A DNA stretch of 64,000 nucleotides from Luidia sarsii (Eukaryota > Echinodermata > Asteroidea > Paxillosida > Luidiidae): positions 1,686,590 to 1,750,589 of the forward strand of contig OX465104.1 in the NCBI GenBank assembly GCA_949987565.1, in the 5' to 3' direction. How positions within the stretch are numbered: position 1 is the first letter of the stretch; each line of letters opens with the position of its first letter. The position numbers and the translations under genes were made by a program. This document shows, in pieces, positions 12,201-20,600 of this stretch. The notes beneath the pieces are model-generated. The model had not been told where the DNA came from and ran no database searches. It was given only the letters and a program-made list of their open reading frames with translations.

Positions 12201-14084
12201 GTTACAAACTGCTTAAAGTAAATGACATCGAAGTTGTACCTCTTTGGAAAGTGGTATAACAAAATGTTGCAAACTGCTTACTGACTAAAATTACCAAAAT
12301 GCAAATCTAAAAAATTAGTGGGCCTGACGTTTCGATCCTTGCAGGACCTTTCTCAAAGGCAGAGTCTTTGAAAAGTGTATGTGGTGATAGAGCAATACAC
12401 ACAAATGTTACAAACTGCTTAAGCACTTCATGTCGGTCCATTGACGACGCACAATGGGCCCTTTTTTGAACTGATAATCTCTTGACAAAAGCCACAACGA
12501 CGTCCGAATTGTGCCAGGTTTTACTCTCTTGTACCCATAGTATACCCTTATCGATTTATTTCACAGAAATATACTGTTCCGATTGTTATAGCGAGATTTG
12601 AAGTGGTTAAGTTGGGTGAATGACATCAAAGTTGTACCTATTTGGAAAGTGTATGGTGTTCGGGTAGAGCAATAACGGTGGTAGAGCAATCTTTTAAAAG
12701 ATGAGTAGCCGTAAGTTGAGTTACGATGCATTGTTAGGCTTTGTGAAATCCACAACTGTTGTCAGTTCTTACCATAGAGCTCTATAAATAAACTAGAGTG
12801 CGCACTCCCCTATCAACGCGCGGTACGAACGTGTGCCGACATGGACGCGCATCTGCCATTACCAAAGAGGTTAACTTCGGCTCGAAGTGCCCGGATGTCA
12901 GTAGCAATCGCGCGTAATATGAATGGGGAAAAGTATAGCTGAAAGGTTGTGAATGCGGAAACTAAAATGTTTTAGAAATATTTTTTTAGTAATGAAAGGA
13001 AAGGCCATCAATACTTCAAGGGATTGGCGAATTTCAATGTCCTACTTTCTTTTGTAAAAAACTTGGGATTAGTTTGCCCCATAGAGATCCATGCATTTGC
13101 ATCACTTTGGTAATGGCGTCGCAGTCCCCTTGCCGGCATGCGTGATGCGATGAGTGCGCACTCTAGTTTATTTATAGAGCTCTGTGGTTCTCACACTACT
13201 ACTGCCTTTCTGAGTCAATATTATAAAACAAAAGATATCTGCAGACTGGCAGTTGCAGCAACTAGGGATGTCATAACGTTTGAGATTAATGCTGGAATTC
13301 CAGGATAATTGTGACCCGGCACAGCTTAATGAGGAATAACCCCACTTTTGAGATTTTGAGGTTTTCTAATGATGTGAAAGAGTATACCATTAGCTTTCAA
13401 ATGATATCAAAATATAATATCCTCTAATACTTAAAATTTCCGAAAAAAGAAAATTGATTTGTAATCGAATTGTGAAGATACTTTAACTTCAGGCGTTGTT
13501 TACTCAAAAAGTGTTTTGGTGGGATATTCCTCATGTCGTTGTGCCGGGTCACAATTTGTTTGTTCTTTCGATGGTTTGTTCATTAGTTTGTTCGTTCGTG
13601 CGTTCATTCGTTTGTTCATTTTGTTTTCTCCACAGGGGCCAACGCCCGAGGGGGAGGCACCAGCAAGAAGGGCGGGGCCAGCTCGGGATTCGGGCGGGGC
13701 CAGGAAGGCGGGGCCAAGCGGAAGAAGCCCACCTGCAGCCTCTGCAAGCAGGAAGGTACAAGCTCAAGTCGCAACTCTTAAAGAATCCAAGTAGATGCCC
13801 CCGACAGTTTGATCCTGGATTGACTTTCCGCCAAAGGCCTTTAACCACTTAGCGCCGGGACCTCCGAATCCGGAGGTCAATTGGCTTGACTATGCGATGG
13901 GGCCCTTCAAATCTGGGCACCACTATTGTCCACATTCTAAACAAAGACTCTCTTCAGCTTAGAACAAAGCAATACGAATCAGTACAAAGACCCTTTTTGA
14001 CGCAAGTTGCCACATGAATTGCAAGATTAGCAGAAGTAATTGTGTGATTGTGGGACCTTTACTGTGGAGGATTGACAGCGCCGT

Positions 14085-14115
<31 letters not shown>

Positions 14116-14524
14116 AGTCCGTTACGGTCCACTGACAACGCACAATGGGCCCTTTTTTGAACGGATAATCTCTTGACAAAAGCCACAACGACGTCCGAAT
14201 TGTGCCAGGTTTTACTCTCTTGTACCCATAGTATACCCTTATCGATTTATTTCACTGAAATATTTTGTTCCGATTGTTTTTAGCGAGATTTAAAAATGAT
14301 GCATTGTTCAAAAAAAAACGTATGGCGGTCATCGGCGCTGAAACCCCCCCCCCCCCCCGGCGCGAAGTGGTTAAGGAAGGTCCTGCTTGGATCAAACTGT
14401 CAGGCCACTCTCCATTTCTCAAGAAATGAAAAAAAAAATGGGGGAAAAAAAGTGGGTGAACCCAATTTTAAAATCTCTCCTTTCTCGAACAGGTCACACC
14501 AAGCGTAGCTGTCCCCTGAAGTGA
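266..14524 (+). CDS. TOP3A: DNA topoisomerase III alpha, C-terminal 650 residues (partial, 13 exons)
   Basis: Type IA topoisomerase that passes single strands and, with BLM/RMI partners, dissolves double Holliday junctions in nucleus and mitochondria. Exons: 266-344, 981-1164, 2847-2934, 3488-3554, 3977-4155, 5262-5335, 6409-6500, 7101-7497, 8745-8857, 10593-10905, 11767-11981, 13636-13755, 14493-14524. They total 1953 nt (651 codons with stop), every junction is in phase and has GT..AG. Exons 1-3 end the core ([17 protein letters not shown], then [19 protein letters not shown]). Exon 5 holds a C4 finger (CPGCG ... [15 protein letters not shown]). Exon 8 is Gly/Arg-rich. Exons 9-10 and 10-11 encode two GRF fingers (CNCGQ..GRQFYKC..CDFFLW and CQCGQ..GREFYVC..CKFFEW). 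Exons 12-13 form a C-x2-C-x4-H-x4-C knuckle ([14 protein letters not shown]) before the stop. Paired GRF fingers and the terminal knuckle identify TOP3A rather than TOP3B. The catalytic Tyr exon is left of the window. AATAAA at 15286 is a possible poly(A) signal. Confidence 0.95.
500..970 (+). repeat. TTTGTCTG-rich low-complexity tract, split by a MITE
   Basis: Irregular TGTTTGTCTG repeats fill 500-695 and 875-970 of the first TOP3A intron in the window. The 698-871 MITE sits between the two halves. Open frames here (Cys/Leu/Val-rich) are low-complexity artefacts. Confidence 0.7.
698..871. mobile_element. ~170-bp MITE, AGCAGCCAATTTC family
   Basis: Terminal inverted repeats AGCAGCCAATTTCACGAA and its near-complement TTCTTGAATTTGGCTGCT enclose a core rich in TTGCGTA/ACGCAA inverted motifs. 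A second copy lies at 44385-44560, with the same internal order (GCCTTTTCTAAATAGTGCAC, then AGAGCCATTGTGGCG). Confidence 0.7.
1262..1650. mobile_element. Family A retroelement fragments (three partial copies)
   Basis: TTTAGTGGGCCTGACG-TTTCGATCCTAGCAGGACC starts near 1279, is followed by an inverted short copy near 1330-1350, and a + copy (TTTGAGAAAGGTCCTGCT) lies near 1580-1635. The AT-rich DNA between them shows nothing else. Confidence 0.6.
2130..2240. mobile_element. Family A fragment
   Basis: TTTGGATCTTAGCAGGACC and a 3' part reading TTGAAACGTCGG, followed by the family's 3' end (TTGCATCTTGCTCATTTTAGTCAGGAAGCAGTTTGCAA-like, decayed). No coding signal in the surrounding 1650-2840. Confidence 0.45.
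2965..3135 (-). mobile_element. tRNA-derived SINE (SINE-1), reverse copy
   Basis: The - strand shows TAGCTCAGATGGTAAGAGC (A box) and GGTTCAAGTCCCGG (B box), followed by a tail ending in GTTCCCAGTCTGTTTGTCC. It lies in the TOP3A intron between exons 3 and 4, facing a second copy at 3259. Confidence 0.75.
3259..3448 (+). mobile_element. tRNA-derived SINE (SINE-1), forward copy with near-intact cloverleaf
   Basis: The head GGCACCCCCACCCCGGCAAA precedes GGCTGGATAGCTCAGATGG and GGGTTCAAGTCCCAG-TCCAGTCA. The ends can pair as a 7-bp acceptor stem (one wobble). The anticodon loop lacks U33, so this is a SINE head, not a tRNA gene. With the reverse copy at 2965 it forms an inverted pair in one intron. 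Confidence 0.75.
3580..3880 (+). repeat. GTGTCTGTCACT tandem-like repeat in a TOP3A intron
   Basis: GTGTCTGTCACTGCCATTGT and variants recur with a period of about 30-50 bp between TOP3A exons 4 and 5. No conserved reading frame. Confidence 0.6.
4207..4458. mobile_element. ~250-bp MITE, AAACCCGGCTTAGGCTC family
   Basis: Long terminal inverted repeats (about 45 bp, imperfect) beginning CCAAAACCCGGCTTAGGCTC and ending in GCTTAAGCCGGGTTTTGAG. It inserts just after TOP3A exon 5. A half copy is at 50520-50640. Confidence 0.7.
4612..4770 (+). repeat. Interstitial telomere-like (GGGTTA)n tract
   Basis: About 26 hexamers of GGGTTA with scattered GGGTGA and GGGTCA variants in the TOP3A intron between exons 5 and 6. 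TTAGGG is the ancestral animal telomere repeat. The right flank (4795-4911) is half of a MITE also seen at 62580-62690. Confidence 0.9.
5036..5160 (-). mobile_element. Family A retroelement, partial copy
   Basis: TTTAGTGGGCCTGACGTTTC through CAGGACCTTTCTCAAAGGCA and on to ACATGTACACGAAGGAGGG matches the central part of the full unit at 60386-60642. Confidence 0.75.
5538..6017. mobile_element. ~480-bp MITE, AAGGCCTTTTCACACTA family
   Basis: Begins TTAAAGGCCTTTTCACACTA and ends TAGTGTGAAAAACCCTAA. The interior is built of repeated TCAACACGGGTCACTT units and of CACGGGTCGAC motifs. A second full copy is at 17103-17643. It lies between TOP3A exons 6 and 7. Confidence 0.8.
6024..6360. mobile_element. 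Truncated GAAATGAAGGCTTAGGCTC MITE joined to a family A variant
   Basis: 6024-6160 matches one side of the MITE at 14863-15104. From about 6160 a family A relative (GGGCCTGATGTTTGGATTC, AACTTTCTCAAAGGCAGAA) follows. Confidence 0.6.
6763..7006. mobile_element. ~245-bp MITE, TTAACCACTTCGCGCCGGG family
   Basis: Starts TTAACCGCTTCGCGCCGGGA and ends CCCGGCGCGAAGTGGTTAA. The interior (CTTGACAAAAGCCCCACCGA, TTTACTCTCTTGTACCCATA) is shared with copies at 13841, 12425 and 44335. It ends 95 bp before TOP3A exon 8. Confidence 0.8.
7101..7497 (+). other. TOP3A: TOP3A exon 8: Gly/Arg-rich (RGG-like) low-complexity coding exon
   Basis: The exon is 397 nt with phase-matched splice sites (CCTCCAG before it, GTAAAAC after it) and stays open in the TOP3A frame. 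It encodes about 130 residues, mostly GGGR, GGGG and GFG repeats between [14 protein letters not shown] and [13 protein letters not shown]. The DNA is a GGA/GGG-rich purine tract, so polyglutamate-like and polyproline-like frames on both strands are shadows. The non-repetitive ends read sensibly and join in phase to the zinc-finger exons. As I recall vertebrate TOP3A, this linker is Ser/Pro-rich, so the RGG character looks lineage-specific. Confidence 0.85.
7822..7910 (+). mobile_element. tRNA-like SINE-2 head
   Basis: CTAGCTCGGTGGTACAGTG (A box) and GGTTCAAATCCTGCCCGAGC (B box and acceptor end), with a CTGC..GCAG anticodon-like stem. Related pieces at 51885 (+) and 59698 (-) show it is a dispersed element, not a single tRNA gene. 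Confidence 0.65.
8165..8640 (-). mobile_element. Dispersed repeat, second copy at 44640-44900, interrupted by a MITE
   Basis: The reverse complement of 8165-8620 aligns with 44640-44900 (GCATTCTGAGCAGTTT, AGATTTTAACCTTTTTCAAG, TTCATTTTGTGTAAAC-type blocks). The 8-kb copy carries an extra 187 bp at 8357-8543 that the other lacks. Confidence 0.7.
8357..8543. mobile_element. 187-bp PIF/Harbinger-like MITE with TTA target duplication
   Basis: Terminal inverted repeats of about 25 bp (GGTCTCTTGTCAAAAAGATC at one end, GATCTTTTTGACAAGAGTCC at the other), flanked by TTA on both sides. The 44.7-kb copy of the host repeat shows the empty site with a single TTA. A 3-bp TTA duplication fits PIF/Harbinger. 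Confidence 0.75.
9190..10375 (+). repeat. 80-bp C/T-rich satellite, about 14 copies
   Basis: Near-identical 80-bp units (TTCCCTGCCTCCCTGCCTCC .. CTTGCCTTCCTCCCTCTTAA) between TOP3A exons 9 and 10. One unit near 9890 has lost an 8-bp CCTGCCTC block and single-base variants mark other units. The repeated 76-aa open frames are artefacts. Confidence 0.95.
10955..11525 (+). repeat. (CTCCCT)n hexanucleotide array, ~450 bp almost perfect
   Basis: Starts about 50 bp after the TOP3A exon 10 donor. One CTGCCT and a few edge variants are the only interruptions. Leu-Pro, Arg-Gly and Glu-Gly frames across it are artefacts. Confidence 0.95.
11537..11740 (+). repeat. ~80-bp tandem repeat, 2.5 copies, before TOP3A exon 11
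   Basis: CACAGGGCCACTGCTAGATT followed by CAAACCCTGCATATAGGATG recurs at about 11537, 11618 and, in part, 11699. Confidence 0.8.
12060..12460 (+). repeat. Tandem repeat with an inserted family A fragment
   Basis: Units of about 70 bp containing AATGACATCGAAGTTGTACC and ATAGAGCAATACACACAAAT repeat four or more times. A family A piece at 12295-12366 interrupts them. Confidence 0.65.
12425..12615. mobile_element. Partial CGCGCCGGG-family MITE
   Basis: Interior shared with 13841-14374 (ATCTCTTGACAAAAGCCACA, CGAATTGTGCCAGGTTTTAC) and ending GAAGTGGTTAAG; the left end is decayed. Confidence 0.65.
12776..13183. mobile_element. ~408-bp MITE, AGAGCTCTATAAATAAAC family
   Basis: Near-perfect inverted repeats of about 31 bp, starting AGAGCTCTATAAATAAACTA and continuing through GAGTGCGCACTC. 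A clean single insertion in the TOP3A intron between exons 11 and 12. Confidence 0.85.
13310..13553. mobile_element. ~245-bp MITE, TGTGACCCGGCACAG family
   Basis: Ends TGTGACCCGGCACAGC and GTTGTGCCGGGTCACA, flanked by AATT on both sides. Inner blocks CCACTTTTGAGATTTTGAGG and AAGAGTATACCATTAGCTTT recur at 35691, 39426 and 39714. Lies 83 bp before TOP3A exon 12. Confidence 0.85.
13841..14374. mobile_element. ~530-bp MITE, TTAACCACTTCGCGCCGGG family, inserted in a family A-like repeat
   Basis: TTAACCACTTAGCGCCGGGA to CCGGCGCGAAGTGGTTAA. Contains an (AC)n run at about 14090-14115. The flanks 13785-13840 and 14375-14412 look like two halves of one family A-type hairpin. Confidence 0.75.
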
Positions 14525-14862
14525 GGGCGTCCTACCCAAGATGGAAGTTCGCCAAACAGATCCTTCCCCCCAAAAAAAAAATGGGAGGAGGAAGAGATCA
14601 AACCGTTGCAGCGCAACGACGAGAATCACCGACCGTCCTCTGTCATCCTCTGTCAGTGAACCTAAAGGCTCGGTTTCCTAACGGTTTCTTGTAGGGAAAA
14701 CCCACAACCGCAACGAAGATGAAATCTTTACGGGCCTGCCGGTCGATGCTGGTGGAAGTCTACTGGCAAAAGTTTCTTCCAACAAACAAAAAACCAACCC
14801 ACCTATGTACCATCAGTGTCAGTACTTGCACGGTGATTAATGGACTGATCCAAAAGTCATAA

Positions 14863-15104
14863 GCCGTTTACGAAATGAAGGCTTAGGCTCGGGCTTAGGT
14901 TTTGGTCATATTCATCTTACTCTTTATAATATCACAGGCATTTAGAAACAAGCGTTTGGCCCCAGTTTCTTGGGGGAATACCCTGTACCTATCAAGCCAA
15001 CAAACCTTCAAATTCGGAAACAAACCACAACCTGGATTTTCAGGTTTTGTCAGACGAAGACGAAGCCTGGGCCCGAGCCTAAGCCTTCATTTGGAAAACG
15101 GCCA
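14863..15104. mobile_element. ~240-bp MITE, GAAATGAAGGCTTAGGCTC family
   Basis: GCCGTTTACGAAATGAAGGC at one end and GCCTTCATTTGGAAAACGGC at the other. A full relative is at 31690-31937. It sits downstream of the TOP3A stop, possibly within the 3' UTR. Confidence 0.8.
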
Positions 15105-15413
15105 TGATGTGGAAGCGATCAAGATGGCGGGCAACATTTTGTGCCTGCATGAAAAGTACTGCCCCTCCTGCCTGTCATGTTGTTACCATTACCATATCTA
15201 AAGTTTTCGACCATTACTTTGTTTATGGAGGATGTTCTTTAAATGAGGGCATTTGTGCAAGATGGCGGCCAATGCAATTTCGTCGAATAAATCCTAGTTA
15301 TCAAGTCAAAAATTGACTCTTTTAACAGTAACGTGAAGCCTAGTGTTGAGTTTGAACGTGGAATGCGTTACGTCTAACTGTTAGGACACTGGAACATACA
15401 TTTTCAGAACAGC

Positions 15414-15950
15414 CCAGGGGCATATTTCATAGAGCTGTTGAAATTTGCGTCGGCATGAAAAACCCAACAAGACCACGGGCCAATTTCATAGAGCCGCTTA
15501 AGCGTGAAAAAATCTGCTAAGCAGGAAAAAGTCTTCCTTGTGTAAGCAGGATTACAAACCACACTTCTGTGTGATGTCAGTTGCTTTTGACTTGTATTCC
15601 ACTCTTCTATGCTAAGCATGAAACAACAATGAAATTGTTTGGTTGGTGAGGTGATCTTAGGAGTCTTGACGCTTTGTGCTTAAGCAGATTTTGGTGCTTA
15701 TGAGCAGGACCCAATTTCATAGAGCCGCTTAAGCGTGAAAATCCGCTAAGCAGAAAAAGTCTTCCTCGTGTAAGCAGGATTACAAATTGCCCTGCGGTTT
15801 GATGTTCATTGCTTCTGACTTGTATTCCACTCTTCTTTGCTTAGCATGAAACAATCATGAAGTTTGGGTTGGCAAGGGGATTCTGTGGCTCATGACTGTT
15901 TGTGCTTAAGCCTGTTTTGGCGCTTAAGCGGCTCTATGAAATTGGCCCCA
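15414..15950. mobile_element. Composite MITE, CCAATTTCATAGAGC family
   Basis: CCAATTTCATAGAGCCGCTT appears at about 15480 and again at 15711, and the right end is GCTCTATGAAATTGGCCCC. Two related copies abut, each with a TTGACTTGTATTCCACTCTT-like interior. A fragment is at 16550-16575. Confidence 0.75.
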
Positions 15951-16235
15951 ATTCTTTGAAATTGGCCCTAGGTTGCCAGCCAAAGTTCGGCTTGCATCCT
16001 AGCCTGAGCACCCAATATCTGAATACAAGCTGAACATAGTAAGTACCAAATTGGTCATCGTAGTAATGCTGTCCGTCTTAGCCGTGAGAAAATGTGGATG
16101 AAGCATCTTCGGACTATTCAACCACATGGTCTCAACATCCAGGAGGGTAATGACTACACCATGCAGCTTTCTGATAATCCTTCTTTTGTGTTCAGTCCTC
16201 CACACTTCTCTCTTTGATCTTTCCCCCTCTTCTCA

Positions 16236-16482
16236 CTAATCCCTACCCTACTCCTTGCCCTTCCCTTTGATCTCACCCTACCAGCTTTACTCTTTGTCCT
16301 TTGTTTCTCATCTGTGTCCTATTCCCTCTCTTCCCCCTTCCTTCGTGTACATGTATCTGAATTGTCCTTGTCACTCTGCCTTTGAGAAAGGTCCTGCTAG
16401 GATCGAAACGTCAGGCCCACTAAATTTTGAGATTTGCATTTTGGTAATTTTAGTCAGTAAGCATTTTTGTATATCAATTACC
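16236..16482 (+). mobile_element. Family A retroelement, full-length ~250-bp copy with hammerhead-like core
   Basis: Runs from CCCTACCCTACTCCTTGCCC through the core TTTGAGAAAGGTCCTGCTAG-GATCGAAACGTCAGG to TTTAGTCAGTAAGC and TTTTTGTATATCA. It has the same ends as the inverted copy at 60386-60642. No open frame of note. Confidence 0.8.
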
Positions 16483-16692
16483 AAATGAAATATAGTTTAA
16501 TAGCAATCTTGTTAAAATCAAGGAAGATTTTCACGCTTAGAAGTTTTTTACGCTTAAGCGGCTCTATGAAATTCAATCCTAGCAGGACTTTTCTCAAAGG
16601 CAGAGTCACTGGCAGAGAGACAAACAAGGCAGAGTTCCCAGCGATAGAGGGAAACCTTTTGTTAAAAAAATAAAAAATAAAAATGTTAAGTG

Positions 16693-16925
16693 TAAAATTT
16701 GACTGCCGCCCCTACCCCGGCAAAGACTAGTCGGCTATTTGGGAAGGCCACCATCTAAGGGCTGGATAGCTCAGATGGTAAGAGCACTGGTGTGCCAAAG
16801 ACTAGTTGACTATTAGGGAAGGCCACCATCTAAGGGCTGGATAGCTCAGATGGTAAGAGCACTGATCAATAATCCAGAGGTCTCTGGTTGAAGTTTAAGT
16901 CCAGATAAAGTTTTCTTTGCCAATT
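16693..16925 (+). mobile_element. SINE-1 with duplicated head
   Basis: GGGCTGGATAGCTCAGATGG occurs twice 87 bp apart, each preceded by AGACTAGT and GGAAGGCCACCATCTAAG. Only the second keeps the B-box half. Confidence 0.75.
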
Positions 16926-17102
16926 TTTAAAAGTGTAAACATTTCAAAGAAATAAATGTGTATTCGCCACCTCGGTCGACCGAAGCTTGTGTCAAAGTGT
17001 CTTCTATGTTTCTCGCTTGAGATTTTAGTCTGAGGAGCTCTAAAAGGTTAGTCATCTGAGCAGAGAGCAAGTTGGCCCGTGGAGGTTTGCATGGTGGAAA
17101 TA

Positions 17103-17643
17103 CTAAAGGCCTTTTCACACTATGGACGTGTGATCCGTGTCGAAATCGACACGGGTCCGACCCGTGTCGAACATGGGTCACTTTCAACACGGGTCACTTT
17201 CAACACAGGTCACTTTCGCTCCGTTTTCACACTACTCATCGCAACACCAGCCTTTGCTCGACATGTGTAACGTTTTGACCCGTGTATTGCGCGATCGTTT
17301 CACAATTAACACACGGTATCGCGCTTTCAACATGGATAGACTCTATAGTGCGGCCATATAACTACAGTGTGATGCTGCCACGCATGCACTCGGCAGTTAC
17401 GTTACACGGGTGGTACTCAATCCAGAGACGTTCACACTACGGCTTTCAACACGTGTCGAAATTCTCAACACGGGTCGACCGCTCTCAACCCACCTCCCGA
17501 GCAGGGTTGGTTTCAACACGTGTCGAGCACTCTACACGGGTCGACGCCGTGATGAAATCATGCAGTGTGAAAAGCTCAGTCTAGTGGACACTGGTCAGAC
17601 TCGTGCCCAACACGGAGATTTTTCGTAGTGTGAAAAGCCCTTA
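17103..17643. mobile_element. ~540-bp MITE, AAGGCCTTTTCACACTA family
   Basis: AAAGGCCTTTTCACACTATG to GTAGTGTGAAAAGCCCTTAA. Interior carries many CGACACGGGTC-type palindromes, including an 8+ bp inverted pair near 17145. Homologous along its length to 5538-6017. Confidence 0.85.
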
Positions 17644-18108
17644 AGTGGAAGGTTTGGAGTGACACCATGTAGCACTTCTGAAACCGGCTCTTTTCTGAAC
17701 CGCGCTCCTTCTTGAAAGAGAAGTGGTACATGGTTTCACCGCAAACCTTCCACTTAGAGAGCAAGTTGCTTTGTGTGGGTCCTGCTCAAGGTTTGAAGGT
17801 CAAGTGCATCAGGCCACATTTCGCCGCAAGCAGGCAAGCTTTGTGCATGCTGAATAGCATTCGGGCGTGGTAGCAAGCGAGACAATGCAATTGAATGCGG
17901 TATCCTAAGAATGCTCTACTGCAAGCAACAAGCGAGGGCGGGGCGTGGCAGTTCCAAAGTTTGATAACTCCTATTAGAAACTTTTGGGTGTGGAATACTT
18001 GACTTTGAGTGTTTGTACAGTGTTCTATGGGAGCTCGATTTAGTGTTCTGCAACCCTATTAGATTGATACTTTTATTTTCAAAGCGCCCTCTGGAGTTGC
18101 CAAACTGT

Positions 18109-18250
18109 GACCACCATCTAAGTGCCGGATAGCTCAGATGGAAGAGCACTGCTACGTTAATCCAGAGGTCTCGGGTCCAGGTCCAGTCAAAGTTTTCTTT
18201 GTCAATTTTTCAATTTGTTCAACAAGTTCCCAGTCAGTTTTCCCTTCTTT
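18109..18250 (+). mobile_element. SINE-1 copy
   Basis: GCCGGATAGCTCAGATGGAA and a shortened B box (GGGTCCAGGTCCAGTCAA), then the family tail with CAAGTTCCCAGTCAGTTTT. Confidence 0.7.
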
Positions 18251-18327
18251 TGTTGGACTTGCATAATGCTAGATATTCAGTGTAATAGAGTCAAATCCTT
18301 TATATCGGTTTTTCTTGTCGTTATAAT

Positions 18328-18547
18328 GGCTCACCAACAAGATGCGCTTTACGGCAAGCGACTCCCATCCTTCGCTTGGCTCCACCCTATTCTTGATGGG
18401 CCGTCCTGTTTTGGTGGCAGCCCCAAGACCACTCACAGAGGGCCACAGACATACCCCCCCCCCATCTTGCAACCAGTTGGTACTACCTCGACCTCTGCCG
18501 AATCCATAAATTCAATCACTGCGAACCTGGCTGACTACAAAAAGTGA
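18328..18547 (+). other. Unrecognised open reading stretch (likely not a gene)
   Basis: From ATG at about 18328 an open frame reads MAHQQDALYGKRLPSFAWLH and ends ITANLADYKK. I recognise no family, see no intron context and no neighbours in phase. It may be a relic of a mobile element. Confidence 0.2.
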
Positions 18548-18655
18548 AAAGTGAATTTCTCATAATTTCTCATTAATTAAAAATCATGATTCATTGAAGC
18601 TTTTGAGGACAATAAAGTGCAGTGAATGCTAAGCATAGTGGTTGTGAATGCGCGA

Positions 18656-18868
18656 CTGATTGCGCGACCACTGTTTACATGCCATCACGTGACTTACAGT
18701 GGGTATTTTTTGCATCTCATTTGGCACAGAGCGATGGAAATGCACAAAGAAGAATCTGGACAATATGATAGTCTTCTTTGCTCATTTCCACTCCTGTTCT
18801 GCACCAAATGAGATGAAAAAAATACCCACTATAAGTCATGTGATGGCATGTAAACATTGGTTGTGTGT
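18656..18868. mobile_element. ~215-bp MITE, GATTGCGCGACCACTG family
   Basis: GATTGCGCGACCACTGTTTA with GCCATCACGTGACTTA at one end and TCATGTGATGGCATGTAAAC at the other. A second copy at 54595-54814 keeps the ends better. Confidence 0.75.
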
Positions 18869-19079
18869 CTATGTGTCTATTATGGCGAAAATGTGCAAAA
18901 GCACTATGCTCTGTTGCAAAGTGTGCCAAGAATCTCCCACGACAGAAATCGTCTGGCTTGTGCTACTCCAAACAAGCTATCATCTAAGGAAGTTTTGTTC
19001 TGCAAAAGCCCAAACCAACAGGAAAATGTAATTTCAAGAACCAGAAGGAACCAAAAATCAACGAAAAGAGGACCACTCT

Positions 19080-19560
19080 ATCACTAACCTGCATGATTAA
19101 TTTTTTATTCATCTAATATTCTAAGCGCCAGGTAGAAAATTAAAGATTTAAAAAAAGATGGTTAAAAATAAAAACCACATATACAACTTAATTCTGATAT
19201 AAAAATTAACATTTGAATTTTCCCAGTGAATTTTTCCATGTATATCTACATGCAACACAGTATTAGAAAGAACTGGTCTACCGTACTTGCGAATAAAATC
19301 TTTACTTTTAATACCGATAATTAACAATTATACACATCGTAATGTTTGAGAACCAATTTTAAAGAACTATTACTGAAAGAGGATTAATATGCAATTAAAT
19401 ATCATTCTTTTTGTACAATGCCCAATACTCTCATGTGGATTGTTCTGCAAACTTTACTGGCATTGACGAAATTCTATACAGCACTAAAAGTAGCAAGTTA
19501 CGCATGGCTTGAGGTCGTAGTGCAACTGAGGTCATAGGGCAACACTGTCAAGGGATCTAG
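19080..19560. other. AT-rich intergenic DNA, nothing recognised
   Basis: Low GC, no open frame, no inverted termini or tandem structure that I could detect. Confidence 0.5.
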
Positions 19561-19680
19561 AAGCTTGTCACTTCCAGGATCGGAATGCACGCACAGTCTC
19601 ACACACCGTCAAACCCTTGCCGTTTTACTAGAACTCGTTCCTTTCATTACAAATGTCTAAATTGTGGTTTCAATCTTCAA

Positions 19681-20066
19681 AAGCCGCGTTTCCACTGGAC
19701 TTACTTTGGTCAAAGTAATCGAGACAATTTTAAGTCAAGTGGAAACAGCCCAGTTAAATTTTCCTCTCGGTTACTTTAACCGAGCCGAATGGTTACTTTT
19801 ACCGGCCAACCTCTGCCCAGTAAAAGTGACCAGGTAAGTTTAACCCAGCCGATTCAGTCCAGTGGAAACGCACCACTCGGTAAAACGCGACTCGGCGTAC
19901 ATGCACCGTGCACAAAAAAAATTTGCCAGCTCGGTTTTAATACTTTAACCATCGTCTCGGTTAAATTGACCGACTCAAAAGTCCAAGTGGGAACAACGGT
20001 CAAATTTGACCATTGGAAATTTAACCATCGTCTCGGTTACATTTTAGTTCAGTGGAAACGCGGCTA
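19681..20066. mobile_element. ~385-bp MITE, GCCGCGTTTCCACTGGACT family
   Basis: AAGCCGCGTTTCCACTGGAC to GTTCAGTGGAAACGCGGCTA. Interior consists of short GGTTAAATTTGACC/CGGTCAA palindromic motifs. Relatives at 26225, 55103, 59289 and 61128. Confidence 0.85.
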
Positions 20067-20370
20067 TAGTCACCCTCAAATCCCGATCCCGGGGTTTCTT
20101 AAAAATATGGACAAAGTAACACACAGTTTGAAAGATGATTTCTATTTCAAAAATAAAAACATGTTAAAATAATTACATTAGTTATTAAATTGGTTATCCG
20201 CACCACCTTAAGATAAAATAAATTTTTGATTCTTTTTGCCACTTGTTTGTGATTGGACCAGATGGTTTGGCTTAGGTATCAATCCCTTGAACAGGGATGG
20301 AATTATTCCCAATGTCTACAACTCGACCAAAAACTCTTTGGAATGTCTACTTTCTCTTCAATACTTGAAA

Positions 20371-20600
20371 TGGCAAAAATATACATTGAAATGGCAAAGA
20401 AAACTTTGACTGGACCAGGACTTGAACACAAGACCTCTGATTATTTGTACCAACCAAAAAAGTCTAGTTGATTATTTGGGGAAAGCCAACACCAAAGAGT
20501 TGGATAGCTCAGATGGTAAGAGCACTGCTAGGCAAAGGAAGAGGTCTTGGGTTCAAGACTTGGTGAACTCAAAGTTTACCTTACCGTTTTGTTTTTTAAT
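20371..20600. mobile_element. Inverted pair of SINE-1 halves
   Basis: 20371-20458 is the - orientation (GGCAAAGAAAACTTTGACTG, ACTTGAACACAAGACCTCTG). 20460-20600 is + (GTTGGATAGCTCAGATGGTA, GGGTTCAAGACTTGG). Confidence 0.65.

Noticed and set aside
18269..18547. Possible small genes on both strands
   Set aside because: No recognisable domain, no splice-consistent neighbours; kept only as a low-confidence open stretch.
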